This document shows positions 18,678 to 28,320 of a stretch of 64,000 bases of DNA, in pieces. This DNA comes from a virus. The notes below the pieces were generated by a model, which saw only the letters and a program-made list of their open reading frames with translations, was not told where the DNA came from and did no database searches. The first letter of the stretch is position 1; every line of letters starts with the position of its first letter. Location of the stretch: IMG/VR virus record IMGVR_UViG_3300025577_000005, positions 1 through 64,000 of that record. The stretch is one strand, 5' to 3'. Position numbers and translations under genes: made by a program.

Positions 18678-19012
18678 TACCTAGTGACTCCCCCTCTTAT
18701 TAGTGCTGCACCTTCCACAGCTTTAAATTCTTTTCCAAAATTTGTTAATTTCACATCAAAAACATATCTGCCAGGTTTTATATTAACAGTTTGTGATGCA
18801 TTCAATGAAATAGAAATAATTCCTAATTCGGGACTAGTTATTGACGATGCAAAAGATACAGATGTTGTAGAACCATAATGTTTTCTCAGTTTAGCTTCAG
18901 CAGAAGCACTAGTCAATATCAATGGAGAATTTGTTCTGGTATCTTCTAGTTGAAATGAAGTATCAAAATCAAATCCTTGTTCGATAACAATATTTGATAC
19001 ATAAACAGCCAT
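18677..19012 (-). CDS. Small Ig-like structural protein
   Basis: This is a 111-residue protein starting MAVYVSNIVIEQGFDFDTSFQLED. The alternating strands, ending KPGRYVFDVKLTNFGKEFKAVEGAALI, resemble the small beta-sandwich N-terminal domains that anchor receptor-binding proteins to baseplates in other phages. This is inference from pattern. A perfect late promoter stands 29 bases upstream and would drive this gene, the repeat-rich fibre gene and the neck cluster. Confidence 0.78.
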   Translation of the reverse strand: MAVYVSNIVIEQGFDFDTSFQLEDTRTNSPLILTSASAEAKLRKHYGSTTSVSFASSITSPELGIISISLNASQTVNIKPGRYVFDVKLTNFGKEFKAVEGAALIRGGVTR

Positions 19013-19040
19013 TATTTTATGTTGCTAACATACCTTTAGA

Positions 19041-19048
19041 TATTTATA
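19041..19048 (-). promoter_or_regulatory. T4-type late promoter for the 19.0-14.2 kb neck operon
   Basis: This is a perfect TATAAATA on the minus strand, in the gap between two small genes and 29 bases before the ATG at 19012. Confidence 0.83.
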
Positions 19049-19065
19049 TGAATTATTGATAGTAA

Positions 19066-19260
19066 CTATTTACTCAAGAAATCTTTGAGTAAATTTTTTA
19101 TTTCTTCAATATCTTTTTTCATTTCATCTAACTCTTTTTTACGTAAATTTTTTTGTGCTAAAGAATTTACGTATTGATTATAATTGGCAGTGTCGCAATT
19201 TATAATACTGCCAGTATCTTCATCTCGATATAGATTTGAATATCCCTTTACTTTTATCAT
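19066..19260 (-). CDS. Small coiled-coil protein, conserved type in T4-like phages
   Basis: This 64-residue protein starts MIKVKGYSNLYRDEDTGSI, followed by a predicted coiled coil over about residues 38-62 (KKELDEMKKDIEEIKNLLKDF). Short proteins with this VKG...LYRDxxTGAI opening are common next to tail genes in T4-like phages; their role is unknown to me. The start overlaps the stop of the 2482-residue gene. Confidence 0.75.
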   Translation of the reverse strand: MIKVKGYSNLYRDEDTGSIINCDTANYNQYVNSLAQKNLRKKELDEMKKDIEEIKNLLKDFLSK

Positions 19261-22200
19261 CTTAGTGCAATTACTCTAAGGTCTGCTAAACGAGGTGCTT
19301 GTGCCTGATTTGAACTATTCATTACAATTTTGATACCATATCCAGTGAATAAATCTAAATTTTCAACTGTAAATTCATATTCTAAAAATTCTCCATCAAG
19401 ACTTGCTTTAACTTTTGTGTCCGGCAATCCACTATTTTTAGATTGATCAACAACTAAAAATCCTTCAGTAGTCTCTTTCAAATTATTATATCCTGGAAAT
19501 AGTTCATAAGATTGACTAATTTCACTAGAATCTGCTTTTATTGTAGTATAAAGAACTCTAAAATCAGAATCTCCTGGTCTTTCTGCAGCAATAATAACTT
19601 TTAGTCCAGAAGCTGGATTTTTAAGAGTGTTTATATTTGAATAATATACAGAAGCATGTGGATCGAATAATATTGAATTGACACGACTGTCACTGGAATA
19701 ATCATCAATTGGATTGTTTAAACGAGATAGATTAAATTCTGTTCTTGCTTGATTAAGATCAAGTATTGGAGATAATGCACTATTAGGATCATTAGAATTA
19801 AATACGATTGCAGTAGTAAACGATTTCTTTCTTGGTAAAGAAGTCAAATATTCATTTTGATTTGCTTCTGATGCAACCATTCTTACCGAATTTAAAGAGT
19901 TTAATTCATTTAATTGAATTTGTTGATATCCACTATCATTAAACGAAACCTCATTTCCACTAACACTTGTTGCAGTTACAGTTCTGATTTGTCCAGTTAC
20001 AGAAGTTGTTGAACCTGGTGTCAGAATGCCATATATTGGATTTACTGCATCATACATTATGTTTTGGGAAGCAGTAACATTATCCCCACCAATTAATTTT
20101 TCATCATTGAATGATAACTGGGGATCTCCTGCTGAAGATCCATCATTCAATCTTGAAGTTCCTTTATTAGATGACCTATCAATTCTTACATGATAGCTAT
20201 CAATATCTACTGGGGAAGCAATAGAGGTTGTTATCCCATTAACTCTTCTTAATGAAACTCCACCAAATTCATATTTTTCTACATCCGTATCTATAAAGTG
20301 ATTGATTGCAATAGTATTATCAATTCCTCTACCATTACTACTAATATTTAATATTCCGGATCCAACACCTTCATATTTGATAACTTCATTTCCAATTTTT
20401 ACATATCCTGGATATGATCCAGAAACATTTTTCCCTTCAAAAGTTACGAAGTTTGATGTAGAAGCAACACTAATAGTAGATGTTTGATCAACATTTAGTT
20501 GGGAACTTAATACAGTTGTCGGAACATCGGATTTAATATTATCTACTACCAATTTATTAGTAGTAGAATACATTCCATGATTAAAATGATCTACCTTAAA
20601 ATAATCACCAGAGTAGACTCCACCATCTGAAGAGGAACTTAAAATATTTGTTCCTGCAGCAGATACAATTGTAGAAGCATCACTATAATAACTAACAGCA
20701 GCACCTACAGCAAATTCTTTTCCACTACCACTACCACCAAATTGACCTTGAACATTTGAAAGATATAAAGTATTCAATCCTGATATTCCAGCAATTGTAA
20801 CTGTAGCATCTCTACCAGTTTGTTTAGATGTTGTTGAAGTTTGAATGCCAACAACATCTCCAACTTGATATCCAGTTCCAAAATCAATAGTAGAGTGTCC
20901 AACTCCGGTAATAACTCCACTTGAATTTGTGTCTATAAGAAGTTTAAGATTTTCACCTTTTCCGGATACATTGTAAGTACTCACTATTTGATTACTAACA
21001 CTTGCCGGATAATTCGCACCTGCATCTGTGAGACTAACACTACTAACAGAACTTCCCTGTCCAACAACAATAGCAGATCCTCCATTATTATTGACTCCGG
21101 CAAGTTTTCTGCCAACAGTTACAATACCAATAAAATTAGAATTTGTTGTTGTAACAATGCCAATTTTTCCTGTTTTTGGAAGAATAGTAATAGGATTATT
21201 ATTTAACTTTCTAATATATCCATTACTTTCATCTAGTGGTGGGTTATAAAAATATACGGACCCTGTTGTTTGAGTAAATTCTGCTTTGTATAATTTAAAT
21301 TTAAGATCTTGGTTTTGATCTGTTGTCCAAATAGAACCATTTTGAGATTTAAATAATGAACCAAGAGCAAACTGTTGAGTATAGATTACCTGATCAACAT
21401 CTGGAAGAGATTGTGTATTAATAGTTTTTTCTCCCATAACTGCAGACCATACTTCATATTCATCACTTTGTGCAGAAATTAGAACAATCGCATATTCTCT
21501 TCCTGGTGACAGGAAAATAGGTTCTGGAAACTTGACATTAGTTGCAATTTCTCCAGTATCTGATGTTTGAATGAGTTGAGTTTCAACACCATTTTCATCA
21601 ACAGATCTAGGTCTAAGAGTTACTGATGAATTACCAATAACTTCTAACGTAGGAGTTCCTAGTAATGTAGATCTAACTTGAACTGTAACAGGTGCAGTAC
21701 CACTATCAATAGATGCAAAGTATATGTCTACAGAGGTTAAAAATACTCCATTCACATCATCTTCAGTATCAATATCAGATTTAACTTGAATATTTCCACC
21801 AACAGTAAAGGTTTGAGCAAGAGGATCAAAATATGCTACCTCAACACTTCCCCCACTAGTTGCATTTACAGTATTATTAATCGTAGTAGTTGTAGTATTT
21901 GTTGTTACCGTAGCTTGGAAGTTAATTAAGGTTGCATTTGCAGTATAATTTGTTTCCGCAAAAGAAACGGAATTACTTCCAGGCAATCCAGGGGTATTTG
22001 TAGAACTTGATGTAAGTTTATAAGTTTTTGTTCCTGTGGATATTCTTGTTGAAGGTCTTGGTGTTGCATTTGGATCTCTTAAGAAAAAAGATCCAATAAG
22101 ATCTCCATAATTATCTGATATTAATCTAATATCTTTTACAAATGCAATTGCTTGGCTAGTTTGTCCCACCAACTGCATTCCACTTTCAAGATATCCAAAA

Positions 22201-25200
22201 AAGTCCCCTTGAGAATTTTGTGCAAGTGCTGCGGTATCTACATTAAGAATTTTTGATGTTGAATTGTAATTGTTGGATATGGTAGGATTATTTGGATTAT
22301 ACGGATTCTGATTGTAAATTGATGTTGGTGAATTAAAAGGTCCTAATTTATGATTCGGATTACAAACTCTAAATCTTATTCGTTCTTGACCATTAACAGT
22401 TCCAATTACAGTTTCTCCAATCCTAAATGCACCGGAAGAACCATTTCCAGTAAGTCCTTGATTATCAGAAATTTCAATTAGTTTAGGAACCAAATCAACA
22501 GCACTATTACCATCCAGAAATTGATAAAATCTGGTGTTTGGTTTGAGATTAGAAGCATTGAACTCAACATTTCTAGACCTCATAAATTCTTCATCAGGTG
22601 TACCAACCACCTCATTGCGAATAAATGTATCTACAGTATCAAAACTATCACTTGCAGTGCTACTAGCACTTGTAGTGCCACCAAGTGCCCCAGCAAAGTT
22701 TCTAAGTGCATTAGCTACTCCACCACCACCACCTCTAAATCTTGGAGCTAATGGAACATTGAAAGATCTATTTTGAGTAAGATTTAGATTATTGACAAGA
22801 TTGACTTCTTGTGTAAAACTATTATTTACATTCACATCCTGCAATTGAACTGTTCTAGTCCAACTATCAACCTCTGGTTGTAATTTAACCACTCCATCAT
22901 AAATGACAATATTGAAAGGGTTTACATTTTCTACTTTAGTTGCAAATGGTTGTTCTAGCCAATCAATTTCGTTATATGCAAGAGTTAATGCTCGACCAGT
23001 TTTTTGAATAGAAGAGTCTAATAAAATTAAATTTTCATCATTTAAATCTAGTTCTTGTGGTGACAAGTCATCTAAAGTTGCTACTAGTGAATCTAATGAA
23101 TTTCTACTAATGTTTGGATTTAAAGTTCTAGTAGATTGATCAACCAAAGTTGTTGAAAGAAAGGTATCAAACTTAGAATTGTCGGAAAATGAGTCAACAA
23201 AGAAACCACTTTTAAATCTATCTCTACCTTCAGTATCTTGAATTCTCAAAGTGTTTGCATTTATTTCTAGAAGAGATAATGTTGTTACTCTTTCTAAATT
23301 TTCAACTCTATCTTCAATAATACCAATGTCTCTCATCGTGTATCTTCTATTGTCAGTTAAGACAATACCAGCATTAGATGTATTATAAAGATACGCAGGA
23401 TATGCAATTGTTGCAAGTTCTATGAAATCCCCTCTCTTGCTAGGTGGTTTTGGATTTTTTGAGGAAATTCCTTTTTCAACAACAAAATTGCCAAGAATAT
23501 CCAAATAAACTTTGTCCATTCTTGGAAGATAAAAACTTTGACTGACTATTGCATTCTCTTTTGGTGCTAATAATCTTAATGGAGAAGTATTAAATGCCGA
23601 AGTTCTAGCATTAAAATCATATGGTGATTTATCAGTTGTTACTGCAGGATTAAATATTGCCACTCTAGGTCTAAAGTCTAAAGTATCTGTTGCTCTAATG
23701 GATCCTCCAATATTTGGAATATCTTTAGAAAATCTTTCTGCATCATAACTATCGACGGTAAATACATCTCCAGAATCATCTGTTGGAACTGTATAGTGAT
23801 CAAAAACTATTAATAAACGACGAGATGGTTCATGAATATTTTTTCTTCTCTCAATTCTTGAATAATCGTAATATTGATTTTTCTGTCCTCTGTTTAATAC
23901 ATATGATCCAGTTATATCATTATAATTGCCCTTTGTTATAGAATCAATTTGAGAATTAATTTTTGATTCCTCAAATACTACAGATTCACCTACGGAAAAT
24001 TTGTTTTCGTTTAAATAAATAACTCCCAATTTATTTGTACTTCCTGACGAAGGAGATGTAGTGTTATTAGTAACAATTCTGGCTACAGTATTACTTTTAG
24101 TCCCTATAATATTTTCACCAATTAATGCATTTGCTCCAACATTTGATATGACTGGAAAATCAACTATATCTAAAGTCGGATTGGATTCATTTAGAGATTC
24201 ATAAATTGAAAGAACCTTCACCACATCGGGATAATTTAATGATATTTCTTCGTCCTGAATTCTCAGACCATAATATTGATTATATGTTAACCCATCATTT
24301 TTAGAGGTTACGGCATTATTTCCAGACTCTTTTAATTTTGACCCATTTACAGATAAAATTCTACTTCTACTGTAAGTTTTAGTTTTACTTTGAATATTAT
24401 TTTTCACTGCTGTTACATTAACAACAGTATCACTATTTGAAAGAGTGCTGTCTAAACCTCTAATAGTTACTGTATTTCCACTAATACTGAATGCATCCGA
24501 AGTAATCGTTCCTATACCTCCTCCACTATATCCAATACCAAATCTCTCTTGATCAAAATTAACCCAAGATACATCGCTAATACCACTAATATCACTAGTA
24601 TTGATAGTTATAGTATTGTCAGAATTATCAACATCTTTTCCAATTAACTGTTCAGTAATGAATAATTGAGAATTAGAAAGATCAATACTAGAGGCATTCG
24701 GTTCTACTAAGGGTGCAAATAATGTTCCAGATCCTCTTACTATTGGTGCTCCTAAAAATCCATCAACTTGAATATTTGATGTTGGAAGTGTTCCATTAAA
24801 TACTCCAGCAACACTTGATAGTGCAGAAATTTGAAATGATAATGCATCGGTTGCAATACTAGATATTCTATTAAAATACTCTAATGAAGAACCAGATTGT
24901 TGATATCTGATCACAGTATCAGTTCTAATACCAACAAAAGTTCTACCTGGAGAAGTTACTGTAGAGATACCTCCCCCAGTTGCAGTAATTGTTAATTCAG
25001 ATACTGATCCTGGAAAATTAAATTTATCTAAAATTGAATCCGCTCGAAAATTGCTAGTCCCCCAACTGGGCCCAAAAGGTGATGTTTGTTTTACTGACTT
25101 AATGTTTTGAGTATTATATGCATGAACTTCAGTTATAGATCTTGAAGATTGTATTCCATTAATAATTAAACTTTCACCTTTTGCAAAAGTTCCAGAAGTT

Positions 25201-26705
25201 TGTCTTAAAAATATTTGATTTGATGACCCATCTGCTGTAGCAAATCCTGTTGATCCAGTACTATTTCCTTTAACAAAGAATGATTGTTTTATTTCATCTG
25301 AAGAAACAGATTGATTTAATGTTAATCTAGTATATGTCTGAATATCATACAATCTCAAATCCCAACTAGTTGCTGCATTAGAATATGCCGCATCAGTTAA
25401 ACTAAATGAATATACTCTTGCTTCTCCAATTTGAGTCCCCAAACATCCAAATTGTGCATAAAGAGCGATTGTTTTTCTTACCTTTGCTACTCCAGTTACA
25501 TTATTAACTCTCAGTATATTTCCCATTTCAAATGGGACTGTAGTATTCTTAATGTCTGCAGTATCTCTAGGTTTATCTACATCTACAATAGAAGTAGATA
25601 CTTTTTCAATATCGTAACCTTGAACATATGCCTTTCCAGGTGATATTTTTAGTACTGCTAAACTTTCTGATGGAATATTTCCTTGATCTGTTGTTTCATT
25701 ATTGAAAAAAGTTCCATCACTGCCTAATCTATCATTTAAAGATTCTTCTACATGTAAATCGAATTGATTTATGGTATAGTTGCCAGATTCGTCAAAAGTT
25801 CTCTCCGCAAGATAATCACGAATTCTATTATACTCAGTTTTGGTTGTAATTTTTTTAACTTTTCCATTTTTTACTCTAAGCAACTCTACAAAATCAGTAT
25901 CATTTGAATCTGTTAGAGGTCTTTTTGTAAGTGATAAAGATATTTTTAATCTATCAGATCCTGGTGATGCATAATTTGTAAATCCTTTTGCATTATCAAA
26001 TAAAGATTCATCTTCTTTTGCATTAATAATAGACTCATCAATTTTTAATCCAACTCTATACGATGGAGTATTTGTATAATAATCTAAAATAATTGTCTGC
26101 TTTGAAACTTTTACAAAATAACCCCTTATAAAAAATATTCCTTCTCCAATTGACGACGAAGATCCAATGTCGGTTGAATCTGAACTAATTGAAGACGCAA
26201 AAGGTGATCCTGCACTTATAGTCGTATTTCCATAAACAACATTTTCATTTGCTGATAATAATTCTCCATCAATAAACTGCGAAAATTCAAAATTTTCATC
26301 CGATTTTAAATATTTTACATATAGAGTTATATTATCTACTTCATTACTTTCTGACGGAAAAACTACCTTTTGAATTTTGGCAGTAATTCCAGAAACTTGC
26401 CCAGATATAGTTTTTCCAACAAAATTCTTAATGTATACTGATAAATCAACTCCAAATTGAGTCGTATTCACTTTAACGGAGTAGAATTGTCCGTCGTATC
26501 CAATATTTCCAGGAACAACAATCGATCCTTCTTTAAAAATATGATCCGCAAAATCTTCTACCTGATTTTGAAGTATAGATTGTAAAGTTGTTAGTTCTCT
26601 ACTCTGAACAGGATATCCCGGTTTAAATAATACTTTTAAAAAATTTTTCGATGCATCAAAATCATCATAATATGGATTAATGTTTAAATTTGTTTTTTGC
26701 GACAT
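19257..26705 (-). CDS. Giant DUF4815-type baseplate/tail protein
   Basis: This 2482-residue protein occupies the T4 gene 9-12 position between gp8 and the neck genes. The N-terminus (NPYYDDFDASKNFLKVLF, then PVQSRELTTLQSILQNQVEDF and DHIFKEGSIVVPGNIGY) matches the DUF4815 family of phage structural proteins. The body is beta-strand-rich with Thr/Ser/Asn/Gly repeats, at least one GANYP/GTGYQ repeat pair (around residues 1910-1970), and a poly-Gly stretch near residue 1325. The C-terminus ends with an adhesin-like FTGYGIKIVMNSSNQAQAPRLADLR. It is probably a baseplate-to-fibre connector or receptor-contacting protein. Distal gp9, gp10, gp11 and gp12 are not separately visible. Confidence 0.86.
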   Translation of the reverse strand: MSQKTNLNINPYYDDFDASKNFLKVLFKPGYPVQSRELTTLQSILQNQVEDFADHIFKEGSIVVPGNIGYDGQFYSVKVNTTQFGVDLSVYIKNFVGKTISGQVSGITAKIQKVVFPSESNEVDNITLYVKYLKSDENFEFSQFIDGELLSANENVVYGNTTISAGSPFASSISSDSTDIGSSSSIGEGIFFIRGYFVKVSKQTIILDYYTNTPSYRVGLKIDESIINAKEDESLFDNAKGFTNYASPGSDRLKISLSLTKRPLTDSNDTDFVELLRVKNGKVKKITTKTEYNRIRDYLAERTFDESGNYTINQFDLHVEESLNDRLGSDGTFFNNETTDQGNIPSESLAVLKISPGKAYVQGYDIEKVSTSIVDVDKPRDTADIKNTTVPFEMGNILRVNNVTGVAKVRKTIALYAQFGCLGTQIGEARVYSFSLTDAAYSNAATSWDLRLYDIQTYTRLTLNQSVSSDEIKQSFFVKGNSTGSTGFATADGSSNQIFLRQTSGTFAKGESLIINGIQSSRSITEVHAYNTQNIKSVKQTSPFGPSWGTSNFRADSILDKFNFPGSVSELTITATGGGISTVTSPGRTFVGIRTDTVIRYQQSGSSLEYFNRISSIATDALSFQISALSSVAGVFNGTLPTSNIQVDGFLGAPIVRGSGTLFAPLVEPNASSIDLSNSQLFITEQLIGKDVDNSDNTITINTSDISGISDVSWVNFDQERFGIGYSGGGIGTITSDAFSISGNTVTIRGLDSTLSNSDTVVNVTAVKNNIQSKTKTYSRSRILSVNGSKLKESGNNAVTSKNDGLTYNQYYGLRIQDEEISLNYPDVVKVLSIYESLNESNPTLDIVDFPVISNVGANALIGENIIGTKSNTVARIVTNNTTSPSSGSTNKLGVIYLNENKFSVGESVVFEESKINSQIDSITKGNYNDITGSYVLNRGQKNQYYDYSRIERRKNIHEPSRRLLIVFDHYTVPTDDSGDVFTVDSYDAERFSKDIPNIGGSIRATDTLDFRPRVAIFNPAVTTDKSPYDFNARTSAFNTSPLRLLAPKENAIVSQSFYLPRMDKVYLDILGNFVVEKGISSKNPKPPSKRGDFIELATIAYPAYLYNTSNAGIVLTDNRRYTMRDIGIIEDRVENLERVTTLSLLEINANTLRIQDTEGRDRFKSGFFVDSFSDNSKFDTFLSTTLVDQSTRTLNPNISRNSLDSLVATLDDLSPQELDLNDENLILLDSSIQKTGRALTLAYNEIDWLEQPFATKVENVNPFNIVIYDGVVKLQPEVDSWTRTVQLQDVNVNNSFTQEVNLVNNLNLTQNRSFNVPLAPRFRGGGGGVANALRNFAGALGGTTSASSTASDSFDTVDTFIRNEVVGTPDEEFMRSRNVEFNASNLKPNTRFYQFLDGNSAVDLVPKLIEISDNQGLTGNGSSGAFRIGETVIGTVNGQERIRFRVCNPNHKLGPFNSPTSIYNQNPYNPNNPTISNNYNSTSKILNVDTAALAQNSQGDFFGYLESGMQLVGQTSQAIAFVKDIRLISDNYGDLIGSFFLRDPNATPRPSTRISTGTKTYKLTSSSTNTPGLPGSNSVSFAETNYTANATLINFQATVTTNTTTTTINNTVNATSGGSVEVAYFDPLAQTFTVGGNIQVKSDIDTEDDVNGVFLTSVDIYFASIDSGTAPVTVQVRSTLLGTPTLEVIGNSSVTLRPRSVDENGVETQLIQTSDTGEIATNVKFPEPIFLSPGREYAIVLISAQSDEYEVWSAVMGEKTINTQSLPDVDQVIYTQQFALGSLFKSQNGSIWTTDQNQDLKFKLYKAEFTQTTGSVYFYNPPLDESNGYIRKLNNNPITILPKTGKIGIVTTTNSNFIGIVTVGRKLAGVNNNGGSAIVVGQGSSVSSVSLTDAGANYPASVSNQIVSTYNVSGKGENLKLLIDTNSSGVITGVGHSTIDFGTGYQVGDVVGIQTSTTSKQTGRDATVTIAGISGLNTLYLSNVQGQFGGSGSGKEFAVGAAVSYYSDASTIVSAAGTNILSSSSDGGVYSGDYFKVDHFNHGMYSTTNKLVVDNIKSDVPTTVLSSQLNVDQTSTISVASTSNFVTFEGKNVSGSYPGYVKIGNEVIKYEGVGSGILNISSNGRGIDNTIAINHFIDTDVEKYEFGGVSLRRVNGITTSIASPVDIDSYHVRIDRSSNKGTSRLNDGSSAGDPQLSFNDEKLIGGDNVTASQNIMYDAVNPIYGILTPGSTTSVTGQIRTVTATSVSGNEVSFNDSGYQQIQLNELNSLNSVRMVASEANQNEYLTSLPRKKSFTTAIVFNSNDPNSALSPILDLNQARTEFNLSRLNNPIDDYSSDSRVNSILFDPHASVYYSNINTLKNPASGLKVIIAAERPGDSDFRVLYTTIKADSSEISQSYELFPGYNNLKETTEGFLVVDQSKNSGLPDTKVKASLDGEFLEYEFTVENLDLFTGYGIKIVMNSSNQAQAPRLADLRVIALR

Positions 26706-26711
26706 TTTTCT

Positions 26712-28289
26712 TTAGAATTCCAGAATAATTTTGATGTCTTCTTTTTGCCTAGAGTCTCTTACAACAAGAGAACGATTGTCAATGTAAATAACATCTCCCG
26801 TGTTTTTATTTATCTCAGGATCAGCAACCCCTCCTGTGAAAGTTACTCCCAAATTAATTACTTTAGATCCAATTGTAGTTGTAATTCCAGTAAAATTTGT
26901 ATCAACTGCTGCTGTAAAAGTTCCATCAGAAATTGTATTTGTTGTTGAGGCAAAACTTACAACATTTGCTTTATTAGTAACATCATTTCTGTCAGTTTGA
27001 TCTAAAGTATTGCCAAAGTTTAAAGATCTATCTTGATAATATTTCAATACATTAGTCTCAGTATCATATGATGCTATATATCCTCTTGCAGTGCCAATTG
27101 AAGTAGACTGCTCAATTTTACCTCCAATAGTTGGACTATCACTAAAATCTGATGTTAATTTAATTGCTCCTAATGATGAATAATCACTCGCATTATAAAG
27201 AGACGTAGAATTATATTTTTCTGGATTTTTTATAATTCCTACCTGAGCAAATTTAGTATCTGTCGGAAAATCTCTTGTAGAATCATCAAATCTAGAATAT
27301 GCAAGAACTTTATCCGAACCCAATTCCTCATATATGTTATATCCATGACCTCTTGATGGGGGTATTATTGGAATTAATTTTGCTGGATTTGAAATAGTGT
27401 CTGTTGCTCCATGTCCAAAATCAACAATTCCAAATGTATATCCACTACCACCAGAAACAACTGTTGTTTTAATAATAGTTCCAGATGTATTAACTTCTAT
27501 GTTTACTTTTGCTCCTGATCCATCACCTTTAATATCGTAAGTACCTGCCGTATAAATACCACTTCCACCGTTCTCAATATACACATATTTTATTTGATTA
27601 TTATTGATATTAGAATCTCCAGAATCTCTTACAGACTGAATTTGAAAATTATCTGACGTTAACCAACCACTCGGAAGAACAATATATTCTGTGGAATCAA
27701 ATTTGATAATATCGGATGGTGATATAGTAAACAAATACTTCCAAAGATATCCATCTCCACTTGTTCCTGCAGAAGATACTTCTAAATCTGTAAATGTTGG
27801 TTCGTCCTGAGATGTATTTCCATTTAACTTTGATGCTCCTCCAATATCACCATGAGATCCATTATAGATGCATATATAAACTTTAAAGTCACTATTGACA
27901 ATATAATAATTACTATCATAAAGTCTTGCACTTTGTGAAATGGGTGCTAAATTTGAAACACTATAATCATGACGATACATTTCATATCTATTATTTGAAA
28001 CCCAATTAACTTTTTTTACAACTCTTCTAATATTTGAACTATTTAATTTTTTTCCAAATAATGCGGTATTTCTATAATGACTCAAATACTGTTGATTATC
28101 AATTGGACTTGGAGGGTTTGATGGGATATTTCCCCATGACGAAGTTCTGCCAAATCCTACAGGAGTGGATGTTGTTCCGGGATTTGAAAGTCCTAAAAAT
28201 ACATAATAATTATTGTCGGCACTTAAGACAGACTCTACAAAATTATTAGCATTAGCAATTCTAAATTGATCTGTTACTATAGCAGACAT
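26712..28289 (-). CDS. 8: gp8 baseplate wedge protein
   Basis: This is baseplate wedge gp8. T4 gp8 has 334 residues and this one 525. The start AIVTDQFRIANANNFVESV parallels T4 AIVTSKFR, and the end VVRDSRQKEDIKIILEF parallels T4 IMAMDQTEEINILFTF. DGYLWKYLFTISP and TEYIVLPSGW match T4 DGYVWEYLFEIPP and NEYIVVPW. The extra residues (about 240-300 and beyond) include two GGSGxY repeat units of the type inserted in gp14. I use the ATG at 28289; an in-frame TTG three codons earlier is less likely. A perfect late promoter lies 20 bases upstream. Confidence 0.93.
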   Translation of the reverse strand: MSAIVTDQFRIANANNFVESVLSADNNYYVFLGLSNPGTTSTPVGFGRTSSWGNIPSNPPSPIDNQQYLSHYRNTALFGKKLNSSNIRRVVKKVNWVSNNRYEMYRHDYSVSNLAPISQSARLYDSNYYIVNSDFKVYICIYNGSHGDIGGASKLNGNTSQDEPTFTDLEVSSAGTSGDGYLWKYLFTISPSDIIKFDSTEYIVLPSGWLTSDNFQIQSVRDSGDSNINNNQIKYVYIENGGSGIYTAGTYDIKGDGSGAKVNIEVNTSGTIIKTTVVSGGSGYTFGIVDFGHGATDTISNPAKLIPIIPPSRGHGYNIYEELGSDKVLAYSRFDDSTRDFPTDTKFAQVGIIKNPEKYNSTSLYNASDYSSLGAIKLTSDFSDSPTIGGKIEQSTSIGTARGYIASYDTETNVLKYYQDRSLNFGNTLDQTDRNDVTNKANVVSFASTTNTISDGTFTAAVDTNFTGITTTIGSKVINLGVTFTGGVADPEINKNTGDVIYIDNRSLVVRDSRQKEDIKIILEF

Positions 28290-28308
28290 ATTACACAATT
28301 TTTTTAAA

Positions 28309-28316
28309 TATTTATA
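28309..28316 (-). promoter_or_regulatory. T4-type late promoter for gp8
   Basis: This is a perfect TATAAATA on the minus strand, in the short gap between the gp7-position gene and gp8. Confidence 0.82.
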
Positions 28317-28320
28317 TGGG

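Noticed and set aside
22521-22776. Plus-strand frames in the 2482-residue gene
   Set aside because: They are antisense shadows of a Gly/Ala-rich segment and lack start signals.
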